Origin: CBDCLY01 sp965218715
GTDB taxonomy: Bacteria; Bacteroidota; Bacteroidia; Flavobacteriales_E; Vicingaceae
DNA length: 64,000 nucleotides
Direction of reading: 5' to 3'
NCBI GenBank assembly: GCA_965218715.1
Contig: CBDCLY010000033.1
Span: forward strand, 1 to 64,000
Positions 25,161 to 34,992 of this stretch are shown here, piece by piece; position 1 is the stretch's first letter; the number at the start of each line of letters is the position of its first letter. The notes under the pieces were generated by a model. The model worked only from the letters and a program-made list of their open reading frames with translations, did not search any database and had not been told where the DNA came from. The position numbers and the translations under genes were made by a program.

Positions 25161-26318
25161 TTATATTTTGTTGATCAATTCGGCAGCTTGCTCCAAAGTC
25201 TCGTCCGACTTGGCAAAGCAAAAACGCAAGACTCGATCATCGGTTTTGCTATTGTAAAAAACTGAAATGGGAATGGCGGCAATTTTGTGCTCCTTGCACA
25301 AACGCACAGCAAAATCAGTATCCACTTCATCGGCAATCTTCTCATAGCCCAAAACTTGAAAATAGGTGCCTGCGGTGTGCTTAATACTAAACCGACTTTC
25401 CTTAATGAGGGCTTGAAAAAGATCACGTTTGGATTGATAAAAATCGCGAAGTTTTAGATGAGAATCGCTTTGCTTCAAATACTGCGCAAAGGCAACTTGC
25501 ATGGGAGTGTTCACAGAAAATACATTGTATTGATGTGTTTTTCTAAACTCTTGCATCAATGCTTTTGGTGCCAGGCAATAGCCAATCTTCCAGCCAGTAG
25601 TGTGATAGGTCTTACCAAAAGAAGAAACAATAAAACTGCGTTCTGCTAGTGCAGGAAAACGCGCCACACTTTGGTGTTCATAGCCATCATAAATGATGTG
25701 TTCATACACTTCATCACTCAACACCAAGATGTCGGAATCATGAAGCAGTTTTTCCAACTGAATCAAATCTTGTCCGTTCAAAATACTACCCGTTGGGTTA
25801 TGCGGACTATTGATGATGATCATTTTCGTGCGCTGGTTGATCACCTTGCGCACTTCCTCCCAATTGACTCTGTATTCCTGAGATTTCAATTGCACAAAAA
25901 TGGGTTTCCCACCCATCAATTCGATTGCAGGGGTATAGCAATCATATGCCGGTGTAAATAGAATTACTTCATCACCTTCTTCTATTGTGGCAGCAATGGC
26001 GGTAAAGATGGCCTGGGTTGCTCCTGCAGTAACGGTGATTTCATCTACTGGGTCATAATTCCCAGAATAAAGCTGTTCCGTTTTGAGGGCAATTTGTTCT
26101 CGCAGTTCAAGGTGCCCTGCCATTGGAGCGTATTGATTGTGACCCTTTTTCATGGCCTGATGTACGAACTCGATTAATGACGGATCGCCATCAAAATCAG
26201 GGAAACCTTGAGAAAGGTTAATGGCATGCTCTTGCTGGGCAAGTGCAGACATTTTGGTAAAAATGCTTGTGCCAACTTGAGGCAACTTTGATCTCAGGTT
26301 GGCAGCAAATTTTGGCAT
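25161..26318 (-). CDS. Fold-type I aminotransferase (methionine/glutamine transaminase, YbdL/KAT-like)
   Basis: This 385-residue class I/II PLP aminotransferase has INLSQGFPDFDGDP near the N-terminus, TAGATQAI for the phosphate site, NSPHNPTG, LSDEVYEHI, and the PLP lysine in SSFGKTYHTTGWKIGY. The QGFPDFDG segment is typical of the YbdL/kynurenine aminotransferase branch, which prefers Met, Gln and aromatic amino acids. It is 4 bp ahead of the omega-amidase gene and 6 bp behind sdhB, so it may be read from the sdh transcript. A role in methionine salvage is inferred. Confidence 0.87.
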   Translation of the reverse strand: MPKFAANLRSKLPQVGTSIFTKMSALAQQEHAINLSQGFPDFDGDPSLIEFVHQAMKKGHNQYAPMAGHLELREQIALKTEQLYSGNYDPVDEITVTAGATQAIFTAIAATIEEGDEVILFTPAYDCYTPAIELMGGKPIFVQLKSQEYRVNWEEVRKVINQRTKMIIINSPHNPTGSILNGQDLIQLEKLLHDSDILVLSDEVYEHIIYDGYEHQSVARFPALAERSFIVSSFGKTYHTTGWKIGYCLAPKALMQEFRKTHQYNVFSVNTPMQVAFAQYLKQSDSHLKLRDFYQSKRDLFQALIKESRFSIKHTAGTYFQVLGYEKIADEVDTDFAVRLCKEHKIAAIPISVFYNSKTDDRVLRFCFAKSDETLEQAAELINKI

Positions 26319-26324
26319 AAAGAA

Positions 26325-27092
26325 TTATTTTGAGCTAATGCTCGCCGATAAAAATTCGCGGTTCATGCGAGCGATGTTCTCCAAAGAAATTCCTTTTGGA
26401 CATTCAATCTCACAAGCACCAGTATTTGAGCAAGGTCCGAATCCTTCCAATTCAGCTTGCTTCACCATGTTCATCACCCGGTCTTTTGCTTCAACTTGTC
26501 CTTGGGGTAATAAAGCATACTGAGATACCTTCGCCGAAACAAATAGTGAAGCAGAGGCATTTTTACAAGCAGCTACACAAGCACCACAACCAATACAGGT
26601 AGCAGCATCAAAAGCCTTGTCTGCACTGTCTTTTTCAATTGGAATGGCATTCGCATCTTGAGTGTTACCTGAAGTATTGACAGATACATACCCTCCAGCT
26701 TGTTGAATGCGATCGAAAGAACTTCTGTCAACAATTAAATCCTTGATGATCGGGAACGCTTTTGCTCTAAATGGCTCTACATAAATGGTTTCCCCATCTT
26801 CAAATTCACGCATGTGCAGCTGACAAGTGGTTACTTTTCTTCCTGGGCCATGAGGCTCACCATTGATGTGCAAAGAACATGCTCCGCAAATTCCTTCCCT
26901 GCAATCATGGTCAAAAGCTACTGGCAATTCTCCTTTATTGATCAAGTCATCATTTAAGATGTCAAGCATCTCTAAGAATGAGTTGTTAGGAGAGACATCC
27001 TTCAATTCGTAGGTGTCAAGTTTACCTTTGGTATCAGCGTTTTTTTGTCGCCAAACTTTAAGTGTAATGTTCAATCCTTTCTCTACAGACAT
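26325..27092 (-). CDS. sdhB: Succinate dehydrogenase/fumarate reductase iron-sulfur subunit
   Basis: This 255-residue subunit carries the [2Fe-2S] ligands in CREGICGACSLHINGEP plus a distal Cys (VTTCQLH), and the C-terminal clusters in CIGCGACVAACKNAS and CSNTGACEIECPKG. It passes electrons from SdhA to the membrane subunit. The first [2Fe-2S] motif and the HINGEPHGPGRK insertion are of the Bacteroidota/epsilon type. It lies 10 bp after sdhA in the order sdhC-sdhA-sdhB. Confidence 0.95.
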   Translation of the reverse strand: MSVEKGLNITLKVWRQKNADTKGKLDTYELKDVSPNNSFLEMLDILNDDLINKGELPVAFDHDCREGICGACSLHINGEPHGPGRKVTTCQLHMREFEDGETIYVEPFRAKAFPIIKDLIVDRSSFDRIQQAGGYVSVNTSGNTQDANAIPIEKDSADKAFDAATCIGCGACVAACKNASASLFVSAKVSQYALLPQGQVEAKDRVMNMVKQAELEGFGPCSNTGACEIECPKGISLENIARMNREFLSASISSK

Positions 27093-27102
27093 GTCTTCTA
27101 TT

Positions 27103-29112
27103 TTATTTGTAAGAACGTGTTTTCAGTTCTACATTATCAAATTTCAATTCTTCTTTGTGCAAAATGGCTTCAGATGGTTTTCCAGTATATTCCCAAGCGG
27201 CAACGTAGGTATAATTTTCATCATCTCTTCTGGCTTCACCATCTTCTGTACGGTATTCTTCTCTGAAGTGACCACCGCAAGATTCATTTCTTTCCAGTGC
27301 ATCTCTCGCAAACAATTCTCCCAATTCTAAGAAATCGGCAACTCTACCTGCTTTCTCTAACTCTTGGTTCATTTCATTGTCTTCACCAGGTATTCTAACG
27401 TCTTTCCAAAACTCTTCTCTTAAAGCTGCAATTTCTGTGATGGCTTCTTTTAAGCCCTCAGCTGTTCTTGCCATGCCTACTTTGTTCCACATGATCAAAC
27501 CCAATTTCTTGTGGAAATAATCTACGGAGTGACTTCCTTTATTGTTGATGAAGTGATTGATTTGTTCCTTCACATTGGCTTCTGCTTCTACAAACTCTGG
27601 AGTATCTGTTGAGATGGCTCCGGTTCTAATGTCATCTGCTAAATAATCACCGATCGTATAAGGCAAAACAAAATAGCCATCAGCTAAACCTTGCATCAAT
27701 GCCGAAGCACCTAATCGATTGGCTCCATGATCAGAGAAATTAGATTCTCCAATGGAGTATAAGCCAGGAACGGTTGTCATTAAATTATAATCTACCCAAG
27801 TTCCACCCATGGTGTAATGCACCGCTGGGAATATTCTCATCGGAGTTTTGTATGGGTTCTGTGCTGTAATTTGGATGTACATGTCGAACAAATTGCCGTA
27901 TTTCGACTCAATGACATGCTCTCCTAATTCCCTAATTTCATCTGCACTTGGGTTGTGTATTCCTTTGATATGCGCTTGTTCTTTTCCATACCGTTGGATG
28001 GCTGAAGCAAAATCAAGGAAGACTCCTTCGTTGGTTTCATTATTCATGATTCCAAATCCTGCATCGCAACGTTCCTTAGCTGCTCTTGAGGCAACATCAC
28101 GAGGCACTAAATTCCCAAAGGATGGATACCTGCGCTCTAAGTAATAATCACGATCTTCTTCTTTGATATCAACTGGCTTTAAATTGCCTTCTCTTACCGC
28201 TTTTGCATCTTCCATCTTCTTTGGCACCCAAATTCTTCCGTCATTTCTCAAAGACTCAGACATCAAGGTCAATTTAGATTGCTGTGTTCCATGGACTGGA
28301 ATACAAGTTGGATGAATTTGCGTGTAGCAAGGGTTGGCGAAGTAAGCACCTTTTTTATGAATCTTCCAAGCAGCAGTTGCATTGGATCCCATGGCATTTG
28401 TCGACAAGAAAAATACGTTTCCATATCCACCAGAAGCAACCACAACTGCATGCGCAGAATGTCTTTCAATTTCTCCAGTCACTAAATTTCTGGCGATGAT
28501 GCCTCTTGCTTTACCATCTACTTTTACAACATCCAGCATTTCGTGTCTGTTGTACATTTTTATTTTCCCTTTAGCAATTTGTCGGTTCATTGCAGAATAG
28601 GCACCTAGCAACAACTGCTGACCAGTTTGTCCTTTTGCATAAAAGGTTCTTGATACCAATACACCACCAAAAGAACGATTGTCTAACAAACCGCCATAGT
28701 CTCTTGCAAAAGGAACTCCTTGAGCAACACATTGATCAATGATATTAGCAGAAACTTCTGCCAAACGATAAGTATTGGCCTCTCTAGATCTGTAATCTCC
28801 ACCTTTAATGGTATCGTAAAATAAACGGTGAATGGAGTCTCCATCACCTTGGTAATTTTTTGCTGCATTGATTCCACCCTGAGCCGCAATTGAATGCGCT
28901 CTTCTTGGAGAATCTTGATAACAGAATGCTTTTACATTGTATCCCAGCTCAGCTAAAGAGGCTGCAGCAGAACCGCCAGCTAAGCCAGTACCAACAACAA
29001 TAATGTCGATGTTTCTTTTGTTCGCCGGGTTAACCAGTCGGATGTTATTCTTGTGATTGGTCCACTTATCTTTTAAAGGACCTTCAGGTATGTTAGAGTC
29101 TAAACTTGACAT
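27103..29112 (-). CDS. sdhA: Succinate dehydrogenase/fumarate reductase flavoprotein subunit
   Basis: This 669-residue subunit has the FAD-binding GTGLAGGSAAASLAELGY and the covalent-FAD histidine in RRAHSIAAQGGINAA. Catalytic motifs include HPTCIPV and the arginine/glycine run in GANRLGASALMQGL. It oxidises succinate in the TCA cycle at the inner face of the membrane; direction cannot be told from sequence. It sits between sdhC (11 bp) and sdhB (10 bp). Confidence 0.95.
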   Translation of the reverse strand: MSSLDSNIPEGPLKDKWTNHKNNIRLVNPANKRNIDIIVVGTGLAGGSAAASLAELGYNVKAFCYQDSPRRAHSIAAQGGINAAKNYQGDGDSIHRLFYDTIKGGDYRSREANTYRLAEVSANIIDQCVAQGVPFARDYGGLLDNRSFGGVLVSRTFYAKGQTGQQLLLGAYSAMNRQIAKGKIKMYNRHEMLDVVKVDGKARGIIARNLVTGEIERHSAHAVVVASGGYGNVFFLSTNAMGSNATAAWKIHKKGAYFANPCYTQIHPTCIPVHGTQQSKLTLMSESLRNDGRIWVPKKMEDAKAVREGNLKPVDIKEEDRDYYLERRYPSFGNLVPRDVASRAAKERCDAGFGIMNNETNEGVFLDFASAIQRYGKEQAHIKGIHNPSADEIRELGEHVIESKYGNLFDMYIQITAQNPYKTPMRIFPAVHYTMGGTWVDYNLMTTVPGLYSIGESNFSDHGANRLGASALMQGLADGYFVLPYTIGDYLADDIRTGAISTDTPEFVEAEANVKEQINHFINNKGSHSVDYFHKKLGLIMWNKVGMARTAEGLKEAITEIAALREEFWKDVRIPGEDNEMNQELEKAGRVADFLELGELFARDALERNESCGGHFREEYRTEDGEARRDDENYTYVAAWEYTGKPSEAILHKEELKFDNVELKTRSYK

Positions 29113-29123
29113 GCTATAAAAGA

Positions 29124-29804
29124 TTAATGGCTAGAATTAATGAAATGGAAAACAGCAATAAATATAAATCCTACAGGGATTGCTATGGAATAGATGGTTC
29201 CAAATTTCTTCAAAGAGGCAGTGTATTTATTGTTGAAGCCAACGGATTGGAATGCCGATTGAAAACCGTGTAATAAGTGCATGGCTAAAAAGATAAAGGC
29301 CAAGCAATAGATGCCCAAGCGAATCGGACTCACAAACTTATGCTGCAATTCTGTGAAATAACGATAACCCTCAACTCCGGCGATCGTTCCGCTCATGTCG
29401 CCATCAATGAATTTAGTTTTGATTTCTGGAACCCAAAAATCATAAAAGTGCAATCCTAAAAATAGAATAATCATGATTCCAGTGATGATCATGTTTCTGC
29501 TCATCCAAGAAGAGTTTGCATTGGCCTTGTTATAGGCATATTGAACAGGTCTAGCTGATCTGTTTCGCATTTCAATTACAACACCCATAATGAGGTGGAT
29601 GACAACACCAAAAATTAAGATGGGCTGCATCAAGAATTGAATGAGTGGATTAGTTCCCATAAAATGAGAGGCCTCATTAAAGGCATCAGGACTTATCACA
29701 GACAATGAATTGATGATGAAATGTTGAAGCAAAAAGATGAGGAGGAACAAGCCTGATAAGGCCATAATCACCTTTTTGTAAATGGAGGTTTTAGAGGTTT
29801 CCAT
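29124..29804 (-). CDS. sdhC: Succinate dehydrogenase cytochrome b subunit
   Basis: About 226 residues with five membrane helices, including the histidines in LFLLQHFIINS, VVIHLIMGV, LGLHFYDFW and FLAMHLLHGFQ that ligate two b hemes. This single-subunit anchor is the type B form, which reduces menaquinone. The ORF extends to 29870 but the ATG at 29804 (METSKTSIYKK) fits the family. It is the first gene of the sdhCAB operon, behind a recognisable promoter. Confidence 0.92.
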   Translation of the reverse strand: METSKTSIYKKVIMALSGLFLLIFLLQHFIINSLSVISPDAFNEASHFMGTNPLIQFLMQPILIFGVVIHLIMGVVIEMRNRSARPVQYAYNKANANSSWMSRNMIITGIMIILFLGLHFYDFWVPEIKTKFIDGDMSGTIAGVEGYRYFTELQHKFVSPIRLGIYCLAFIFLAMHLLHGFQSAFQSVGFNNKYTASLKKFGTIYSIAIPVGFIFIAVFHFINSSH

Positions 29805-29843
29805 GTTTTTTTTCGGTAAAAAAGTAGTACTATTTAATGATAA

Positions 29844-29874
29844 CAAATGTAGCCTTTGAAGGATTTGCATTCAA
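29844..29874 (-). promoter_or_regulatory. Predicted promoter of sdhCAB
   Basis: On the minus strand TTG (29874-29872), a 20-bp spacer, then TACATTTG (29851-29844) match the Bacteroidota consensus, about 40 bases upstream of sdhC. The region to 30030 also carries the divergent aminopeptidase promoter, with TATATTTG on the plus strand at 30006-30013. Confidence 0.6.
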
Positions 29875-30030
29875 GTATACTTGGCACAAAATAACTATTT
29901 AGATGCATTCTTAATAAGGAAACAATTGAAATCAATTTTTGATCGAGGAAATGGATAAAAAAAGCAATTTTTTCTTGTTTTTCAATATATACGGAATGCA
30001 GCCATTATATTTGTTAAAAATCGAAGAATC

Positions 30031-31320
30031 ATGAAATACGAAGCAATCTCCTCCAACTTATTCATCAAGAATAGAAAGAAATTGGCAGCAGCAATGGAAG
30101 CAAAATCCATGGTCATTTTTAATTCAAATGACATCATGCCTACCAATGCGGATGGAACAATGCCTTTTCGTCAGAACAATGATTTATTCTATTTAAGTGG
30201 AGTTGATCAAGAGGAAAGCATACTCTTGATTTTTCCAGATGCACATCATGCAATGCATAGAGAAATTTTATTCCTTAAAGAGACCAGCGAAGAAATTGCG
30301 ATTTGGGAAGGAGAAAAGTTGAGCAAAGAGAAAGCACAAGAACGAACAGGAATTCAAACGGTTCTTTGGTTGGATCAATTTGAAAAAACCTTGCAAACGA
30401 TTGCTTTTGAAGCCGATAATATTTACCTAAACAGCAATGAGCACCTACGTCAATCCAATGTAGTAGAAACGAGAGATGACCGCTTTAGGACTTGGATGAA
30501 AGAACATTATCCATTGCACAATTACAAAAGGATTGCTGAAACAATGCACGACATAAGGGCGATTAAAGAACCAGAAGAAATCGAATTGATGCAAACTGCA
30601 TGTAACATTACTGCAAAGTCGATTGATCGTGTTCTTAAATTCATCAAACCTGGAGTAATGGAATATGAAATTCAAGCAGAATTGATGCATGAATTTTTAA
30701 ATAACCGCTCGAGAGGTTTTGCCTATGAGCCTATCATTGCCTCTGGATTTAATGCTTGTGTTTTGCATTACATACAAAACAATCAAGAATGCAAGGATGG
30801 TGATATGTTGTTAATGGACATCGGCGCCGAATATGCCAATTATGCCTCAGACTTAACCAGAACAATTCCTGTGAATGGAAAATTTACAGAGCGTCAGAAA
30901 GAAGTGTATTCTGCCGTGCTTCGTGTGATGAAAGGTTCTATGGATTTGCTAAAACCAGGCGTTCAACTCTACGATTACCACAAACAAGTTGGTGATTTAA
31001 TGACCAAAGAGCTATTGGATTTGAAATTAATTACTCAAGAAGAGGTCGACAATCAAGATCCTGCTTGGCCAGCTTATAAAAAATACTTCATGCACGGAAC
31101 TTCTCATTACATTGGTTTGGATGTTCATGATGTTGGTAGCTGGACAAAACCAATTCAAGAAGGAATGGTTTTTACGGTAGAGCCAGGAATATATATTCGA
31201 GAAGAAAACATGGGAATACGATTAGAAAATGACATCGTAATCACCAAAGATGGCTACCACGATTTAATGGCTCACATTCCATTAGAGATAGAGGAAATTG
31301 AGGCCGCTATGAATGCCTAA
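30031..31320 (+). CDS. pepP: Xaa-Pro aminopeptidase (M24B)
   Basis: This 429-residue enzyme cleaves N-terminal residues ahead of proline. The N-terminal AMP_N domain (about 1-140) includes FRQNNDLFYLSGVDQ. The C-terminal pita-bread domain supplies all five metal ligands: Asp in LLMDIGAEYANYASDLTRT (two), His in FMHGTSHYIGLDVHD, Glu in VEPGIYI and Glu in IRLENDIV. It is cytoplasmic, with no signal peptide. It is transcribed away from sdhC and is followed 3 bp later by an alpha/beta hydrolase gene. Confidence 0.92.
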   Translation: MKYEAISSNLFIKNRKKLAAAMEAKSMVIFNSNDIMPTNADGTMPFRQNNDLFYLSGVDQEESILLIFPDAHHAMHREILFLKETSEEIAIWEGEKLSKEKAQERTGIQTVLWLDQFEKTLQTIAFEADNIYLNSNEHLRQSNVVETRDDRFRTWMKEHYPLHNYKRIAETMHDIRAIKEPEEIELMQTACNITAKSIDRVLKFIKPGVMEYEIQAELMHEFLNNRSRGFAYEPIIASGFNACVLHYIQNNQECKDGDMLLMDIGAEYANYASDLTRTIPVNGKFTERQKEVYSAVLRVMKGSMDLLKPGVQLYDYHKQVGDLMTKELLDLKLITQEEVDNQDPAWPAYKKYFMHGTSHYIGLDVHDVGSWTKPIQEGMVFTVEPGIYIREENMGIRLENDIVITKDGYHDLMAHIPLEIEEIEAAMNA

Positions 31321-31323
31321 TGA

Positions 31324-32121
31324 ATGGGGAAAACATTTCTGTTTCTAGGCGAGCAAGTTCATTACACCATCAAGGGTAAGGGAAAAGCAATTGTGCTCAT
31401 TCATGGATTTCTAGGTTCACATCAAGTATGGGATGCCTATTCAGAAACAATTTTAAAAAATCATCAATTGATTTGTATCGATTTGCCTGGACATGGAAAA
31501 TCGCCTGCCATTGCTTTTGTGCATCAAATGGAATTGCTTGCAGAATTATTAGAAGCCTTAAGAAAGCATTTGAAATTGAAGAAATGGAGCCTAGTCGGAC
31601 ATTCTTTAGGTGGATATGTAGCACTGGCCTACGCAGAATTGTTTCCTAACGCAATTCGTAAATTAATTTTAATCAATAGTTCAGCCAATGCAGATGGGGA
31701 AGAGCGAAAAAAATCCAGGGATAAATTTGTTCGTTTGCTTAAAAAAGAACAAGTCAGGGCAATAGAACTTTTGGTTCCAAGTTTTTTCGAAGGAACAGCT
31801 ACCTTAGGCAGAGGATCTAGAATTAAAGCGTATTTAAAACAAGCTAAGCGGGCCAGTTTAAAAGGAATAATTGCCAGTGTTGAAGGAATGAAGCTGAGAA
31901 AACAAAGAGAAATCATTTTAAAGTTTGCCCCTTACCCTTTTCTTTTAATTGGGAGTAAAAACGATTCCATTGTTCCTTTAAAGAACATGGAACACCAATC
32001 AAAATTGAATTCCAATGGAGAATTTGTCTGCCTAGAAAACGCTTCTCACATGAGTATTTTAGAATATCCAGGAAAACTTTCCAAGATCATTCATCAGTTC
32101 ATAAATGAACCCAATTCCTAG
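31324..32121 (+). CDS. Alpha/beta-hydrolase
   Basis: This 265-residue alpha/beta-hydrolase has an oxyanion-hole IHGFLGSHQVW, the nucleophile elbow VGHSLGGYVAL (Ser near 98), an acid around GSKNDSIVP and the catalytic His in ENASHMSIL. The arrangement resembles MenH/BioH-like small esterases, but substrate cannot be assigned. It starts 3 bp after pepP and is probably cotranscribed with it; ispG follows 48 bp later. Confidence 0.85.
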   Translation: MGKTFLFLGEQVHYTIKGKGKAIVLIHGFLGSHQVWDAYSETILKNHQLICIDLPGHGKSPAIAFVHQMELLAELLEALRKHLKLKKWSLVGHSLGGYVALAYAELFPNAIRKLILINSSANADGEERKKSRDKFVRLLKKEQVRAIELLVPSFFEGTATLGRGSRIKAYLKQAKRASLKGIIASVEGMKLRKQREIILKFAPYPFLLIGSKNDSIVPLKNMEHQSKLNSNGEFVCLENASHMSILEYPGKLSKIIHQFINEPNS

Positions 32122-32169
32122 TTTGCTGTTTGATGATTTTAAACCAGCTTAATATTACCTTTACCGCAC

Positions 32170-34095
32170 ATGAGTGATTCAACAAAATATTGTGAAAGTT
32201 TAGTTCAATACTTAAGGTTTCCGACTAGAGAAGTTAAGGTTGGATCTATTGGAATAGGAGGAGAAAACCCCTTAAGATTGCAATCCATGACCACCATAGA
32301 TACCATGGATACGGAAGGAAGTGTTGCACAATCCATTCGAATGATTGAAGCAGGTTGCGAAATAGTCCGGATCACTGCCCCAAGCAAGAAAGAGGCGGAA
32401 AATTTAAAAGCAATTAAAAAAGAGTTAAGAGCAAAAGGACATGATACCCCTTTGGTTGCCGACATTCACTTTACACCAAATGCAGCTGAAATAGCAGCAA
32501 GAATCGTAGAGAAGGTAAGAGTAAATCCAGGGAATTATGCAGATAAGAAGAAGTTTGAAGAAATAGATTATACCGATGAATCCTATCAAGCAGAACTAGA
32601 AAGGATAGAAGAAAAATTTCTTCCACTTGTAAAGATTTGCTTAGAAGAAAACATTGCCATCAGAATAGGAACTAACCATGGCTCATTATCGGATAGAATA
32701 TTGAGTCGATTTGGTGATACACCAGAAGGAATGGTTGAATCAGCAATGGAGTTTTTAAACATTTGCAGAAAAGTCAATTTTCACAACATCATCTTGTCAA
32801 TGAAAGCCAGCAACACCTTGGTCATGGTTCAGGCTTATCGTTTTTTAGTGAAGAGAATGATGGATGAAGGAATGAACTATCCATTGCATTTGGGTGTAAC
32901 AGAAGCTGGCGACGGGGAAGATGGTAGAATAAAATCTGCCGTTGGCATCGGAACATTATTGGAAGATGGATTGGGAGATACCATTCGGGTTTCCTTAACA
33001 GAAGAACCAGAATTCGAAATTCCTGTAGCCAGGATGTTAGCAGAACGTTATCAAAATAGAAAGCAAGACGTTTCCATTCCAAGTATTGAAAACTATCCCA
33101 TCAACCCTTTTCAATATCAGCGAAGAAAAACGAAAGGAGTTTACAACATTGGTGACGGGCAAGTACCTATTGTTATCGGAGACCTTTCCAAGGCAGAAGA
33201 ATTGAAGATTCAACACTTATTCGGCTTTGGACATCAATATTCTGTTCCTTTAGACAAATGGACGAGCAAAGACCAAGCAATAGATTATGTTTTTGTTGGG
33301 GAACATCAAGTAGATTTTGATATTCCAGGACACCTTTCCATTATCCAGGATGGAAATGCTTGGCAAAAAGAGAAGGCTAGGCATTACCCGCTTTTTCAAT
33401 TTGAGAATGTAAAGTCGATTAATGATTTTCCAGATCAACTGTTTTTTCTAGAATTGAGCGCTAAGCAAGTTCTCCAAAACATTGATTTAATAAGATCCTT
33501 GCCATCTCAAGCAGTTCTTGTATTAACTAGTAGCAATCAACATGGCATGGCTGAACAAAGAAGAGCCTTTGTTGAACTAATAAATGCCAAGCTTGAAATC
33601 CCTGTTGTCGTTAAAAGAAGTTATAAAGACTTAGATCCACAACAATTTCAATTGGATGCTTCAAGTGAAATGGGAGCATTATTAATAGACGGCCTTGGAG
33701 ATGGGATTTTTGTTGATGCTGAAGCCTGTGGGGGCAATCAATTGATTACTTCCACTGCATTTGGAATTTTACAAGCCACTAGAACAAGGATTTCTAAGAC
33801 CGAATACATTTCTTGTCCCTCTTGCGGAAGAACTCTTTTTGATCTTCAAGAAACCACAGCAAAAATTAGAGCTGTTACCTCACATTTAAAAGGCGTGAAA
33901 ATCGGAATCATGGGTTGCATCGTTAATGGACCAGGAGAAATGGCAGATGCAGATTATGGATATGTTGGAACAGGTCCTGGTAAGATTACCTTATACAAAG
34001 AGAAGGAAGTAGTAAAGAGAAATGTTCCTGAGGAGGAAGCAGTGGATGCATTAATTGCTTTAATAGATGAGCATGGTGATTGGGTTATGCCTTAG
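32170..34095 (+). CDS. ispG: 4-hydroxy-3-methylbut-2-enyl-diphosphate synthase, long form
   Basis: This 641-residue enzyme of the MEP isoprenoid pathway converts MEcPP to HMBPP. The N-terminal TIM-barrel begins with REVKVGSIGIGGENPLRLQSM. The [4Fe-4S] cysteines are in SCPSCGRTLFD and GIMGCIVNGPGEMADADYGY near the C-terminus. It is about 250 residues longer than E. coli IspG because of an extra domain (about 300-520) as in plant, Chlamydia and Bacteroidota forms. Its 3' end overlaps the convergent DUF3109 gene by 11 bp. Confidence 0.95.
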   Translation: MSDSTKYCESLVQYLRFPTREVKVGSIGIGGENPLRLQSMTTIDTMDTEGSVAQSIRMIEAGCEIVRITAPSKKEAENLKAIKKELRAKGHDTPLVADIHFTPNAAEIAARIVEKVRVNPGNYADKKKFEEIDYTDESYQAELERIEEKFLPLVKICLEENIAIRIGTNHGSLSDRILSRFGDTPEGMVESAMEFLNICRKVNFHNIILSMKASNTLVMVQAYRFLVKRMMDEGMNYPLHLGVTEAGDGEDGRIKSAVGIGTLLEDGLGDTIRVSLTEEPEFEIPVARMLAERYQNRKQDVSIPSIENYPINPFQYQRRKTKGVYNIGDGQVPIVIGDLSKAEELKIQHLFGFGHQYSVPLDKWTSKDQAIDYVFVGEHQVDFDIPGHLSIIQDGNAWQKEKARHYPLFQFENVKSINDFPDQLFFLELSAKQVLQNIDLIRSLPSQAVLVLTSSNQHGMAEQRRAFVELINAKLEIPVVVKRSYKDLDPQQFQLDASSEMGALLIDGLGDGIFVDAEACGGNQLITSTAFGILQATRTRISKTEYISCPSCGRTLFDLQETTAKIRAVTSHLKGVKIGIMGCIVNGPGEMADADYGYVGTGPGKITLYKEKEVVKRNVPEEEAVDALIALIDEHGDWVMP

Positions 34096-34672
34096 CATCT
34101 CCCTCCTTTTGCAATAAAATGTCCACTTCCTTTAATTGAGCATACCAGTCCTCACCGTACTTTCTAACCAAAGGCTCCTTTAAAAACTGATATACTTTTA
34201 CTTGTAATTTACTTCCACATTCACAAGCGGGCTTGCAAATCGACCATTTATTGTAGTTCAAAGCTTCATGATTGAGCAATTGTGAAACTCGAATAGGGTA
34301 CAAATGACAAGAAATGGGCTTTTGGAAATTTATCTCTCCTGCTCTCTGTGCAGCCTCTATTCCGCATTTGTAGGTTCCATCATCCTCTTTGTAGCTAAAT
34401 GCACATGCAGTATTATTGATTAGTGTACTTACATAATCATTGTCGCTATCTACACTAAAGACTCCATTTTCTTCTAATGCCTTTTTTCCTTCATTTCCCA
34501 CAAATGGAAGGATTTTGTCTAAATCATCCTCCAAGGCCCCTATTTCATCAAATTCTAGCGGTGCTCCGGACTCACCCTGAACACAACATTCTCCTCTACA
34601 TGCCGCTAAATCACAAACAAAGTGCACATCAAAAAGATCTCTAGAAAGCAGTACATCAGCCACTTGTATCAT
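34085..34672 (-). CDS. DUF3109 cysteine-rich protein
   Basis: This 195-residue protein has many conserved cysteines: CDLAACRGECCVQG near residue 20, TACAF, KCGIEAA, SCHLYP and CKPACECGSKL. This layout is typical of DUF3109, related to the YkgJ-like zinc or iron-binding proteins. No signal peptide, so cytoplasmic. The function is unknown; a metal-binding role is inferred from the cysteines. It is convergent with and overlaps ispG by 11 bp. Confidence 0.85.
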   Translation of the reverse strand: MIQVADVLLSRDLFDVHFVCDLAACRGECCVQGESGAPLEFDEIGALEDDLDKILPFVGNEGKKALEENGVFSVDSDNDYVSTLINNTACAFSYKEDDGTYKCGIEAAQRAGEINFQKPISCHLYPIRVSQLLNHEALNYNKWSICKPACECGSKLQVKVYQFLKEPLVRKYGEDWYAQLKEVDILLQKEGDAKA

Positions 34673-34992
34673 TGTTCAAAACTACTGTTTCTGAGGCGTT
34701 TTTTTAGCATTTTCTCCGAAAATAGAGGCTTTGAAGGCTAAAATATGGAGGTTTTCCACAATTCATATGTTTAAAATTTTTTATAAGGAGCAATAAAATA
34801 AATAAAACGCCATAAAAAACCAAGCTAAATGATTGATTTGCAGACAAATAGTCTAGATGGTGAATGGGTGAATTAACGGATAATGAGCGCTTATTTTGCT
34901 TCATTTTATCACTTTTTTTTGGGCCACAAATGAAATATTGCCTATGTTTGGCCCCGAGTTAATTTTAATAGGATAACCCTAAAACAAAAAAA
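34673..34992. other. Intergenic region, 320 bp, holding a promoter
   Basis: Apart from the promoter at 34918-34950 I see nothing here. A 66-codon minus-strand frame (34704-34904) has no homology I recognise and no clear start context. Confidence 0.6.
34918..34950 (+). promoter_or_regulatory. Predicted promoter of outer-membrane protein gene
   Basis: TTTG at 34918-34921, a 21-bp spacer, and TATGTTTG at 34943-34950 match the Bacteroidota consensus. The leader would be about 35 nt and A-rich just before the ATG. Confidence 0.65.

Noticed and set aside
34704..34904. 66-codon minus-strand frame upstream of the outer-membrane protein gene
   Set aside because: No recognisable domain or start context, and it is in AT-rich intergenic DNA that carries a promoter for the other strand.
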